NCBI GenBank assembly: GCA_003538495.1 | Contig: DPSD01000474.1 | Coordinates: 1-6,173, forward strand | Direction: 5' to 3' | Origin: Accumulibacter sp. | Lineage (GTDB): Bacteria > Pseudomonadota > Gammaproteobacteria > Burkholderiales > Rhodocyclaceae | DNA: 6,173 bases | Part shown: piece by piece, positions 5,654 to 6,173 of the stretch | Numbering within the stretch: position 1 is the stretch's first letter | How the letters are laid out: each line of letters begins with the position of its first letter | Program-made: the position numbers and the translations under genes | Notes under the pieces: generated by a model | What the model was told of the DNA's origin: nothing | Seen by the model: the letters and a program-made list of their open reading frames with translations, nothing else | Databases searched by the model: none

Positions 5654-6173
5654 ATGCGCATGACTGACAAAGTCCATATCCGCCTGGCAATGGCCGTCGC
5701 CGTTGTCTTGATCGGTACCATCGTGACTCTTGCCTATCACCTGGCTTCTTCCCCGCAGCGTGTCCAACTCGCTGTTCCAGCTGCAGATGCTCACAAGGTC
5801 TCATTCTTTGCGCTAGGTGATCAGGGCTCAGGTCAGTTTCGTCAGTGGACCGTCGCCCGCAGCATGGACCAGGTCGCGGAGCGTACCCGCGACCTTGACT
5901 TCGTGGTCTTGCTGGGCGACAGCTTCTATGGCAATGGTGTTGAGTCTGCTCGGGACAAGCAGTGGAACTGGAAGTTTGAAAATGTTTAATCAGGCAGGAA
6001 CTTGGCCGCGATTCCCTTCTACGCGGTGTTGGGTAATCATGATGTGCAGGGAAATGCCGAAGCGCAAATCCAGTATTCCCAAGAGCAAGCAGGCTCCGGG
6101 CGATGGCAAATGCCGGCGCACTTCTACCGCAGCGATTTTGGTACCGACGACGGTCACCCCTTGCTGCGTATCG
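5654..6173 (+). pseudogene. TRAP/ACP5-type acid phosphatase (metallophosphoesterase), interrupted by an in-frame stop and cut by the window edge
   Basis: Residues 11-31 (LAMAVAVVLIGTIVTLAYHLA) are a signal anchor or signal peptide. The dinuclear-metal phosphoesterase motifs follow in order: FFALGDQGSGQ (51-61, motif I), VVLLGDSFYGNGV (84-96, motif II; family form GDNFYxxGV, Asp and Tyr kept), then GNHD (127-130, motif III) and the ACP5-like stretch GNAEAQIQYS...RWQMPAHFYR. This is the tartrate-resistant/purple acid phosphatase family, which uses Fe plus Fe, Zn or Mn to hydrolyse phosphomonoesters. Codon 112, between motifs II and III, is TAA (5987-5989), yet homology continues in the same frame on both sides. 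In ACP5 this position is aromatic (VFSDRSL against V-stop-SGRNL here), so a Tyr codon changed to TAA is the simplest reading; a pair of compensating indels is an alternative. As written, the product is a 111-residue fragment without motif III. Start chosen from AGGAAA 5 bases upstream. The C-terminal His motifs lie beyond the window. Confidence 0.87.

Overview
The window reads as a stretch of chromosome from a GC-rich Gram-negative bacterium, most likely a betaproteobacterium. This rests on strongly GC-biased third codon positions, a PEP-CTERM sorting tail (used by exosortase-bearing, exopolysaccharide-making Gram-negatives, common in Rhodocyclales and Burkholderiales) and a sigma-54 type promoter in front of the PEP-CTERM gene. 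The exact genus cannot be read from the sequence; a Rhodocyclaceae-like organism is my inference. There are no rRNA or tRNA genes, CRISPR arrays or recognisable insertion sequences.

Layout. Bases 1-230 may hold the 3' end of a plus-strand gene that enters from the left (weak). Minus-strand genes follow: a small exported protein of unknown function (169-615) lies just downstream of a complete secreted matrixin-family zinc metalloprotease with a C-terminal PEP-CTERM anchor (677-1435). The two probably form one transcription unit driven by a near-consensus sigma-54 promoter (1475-1490). A GC-rich hairpin between them contains the only good Shine-Dalgarno of the second gene, and the start of that gene is ambiguous, possibly because of a one-base indel. 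A 733-base gap without a credible gene follows. Then come a plus-strand exported or membrane-anchored PF04185-type phosphoesterase (2169-3062) and, convergent with it across 74 bases, a minus-strand polytopic GT39/ArnT-like glycosyltransferase (3137-4867). A second large gap (4868-5653, 786 bases) separates this from a divergent plus-strand metallophosphoesterase of the tartrate-resistant acid phosphatase (TRAP/ACP5) type, which starts at 5654, is interrupted by an in-frame TAA at 5987 and runs off the right edge.

Common theme. Every recognisable product is membrane-bound or carries an export-type N-terminus: a surface protease with a small exported partner, two structurally unrelated phosphatase-type hydrolases, and a lipid-linked-sugar glycosyltransferase. 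Together they suggest envelope or extracellular-matrix remodelling and possibly phosphate scavenging. Only the protease/small-protein pair looks like a true operon; the others have separate promoters and opposing orientations.

Most worth a second look: the sigma-54 promoter of the PEP-CTERM protease, the protease/small-protein pair with its Shine-Dalgarno-masking hairpin, and the nonsense codon in an otherwise well-preserved acid phosphatase.
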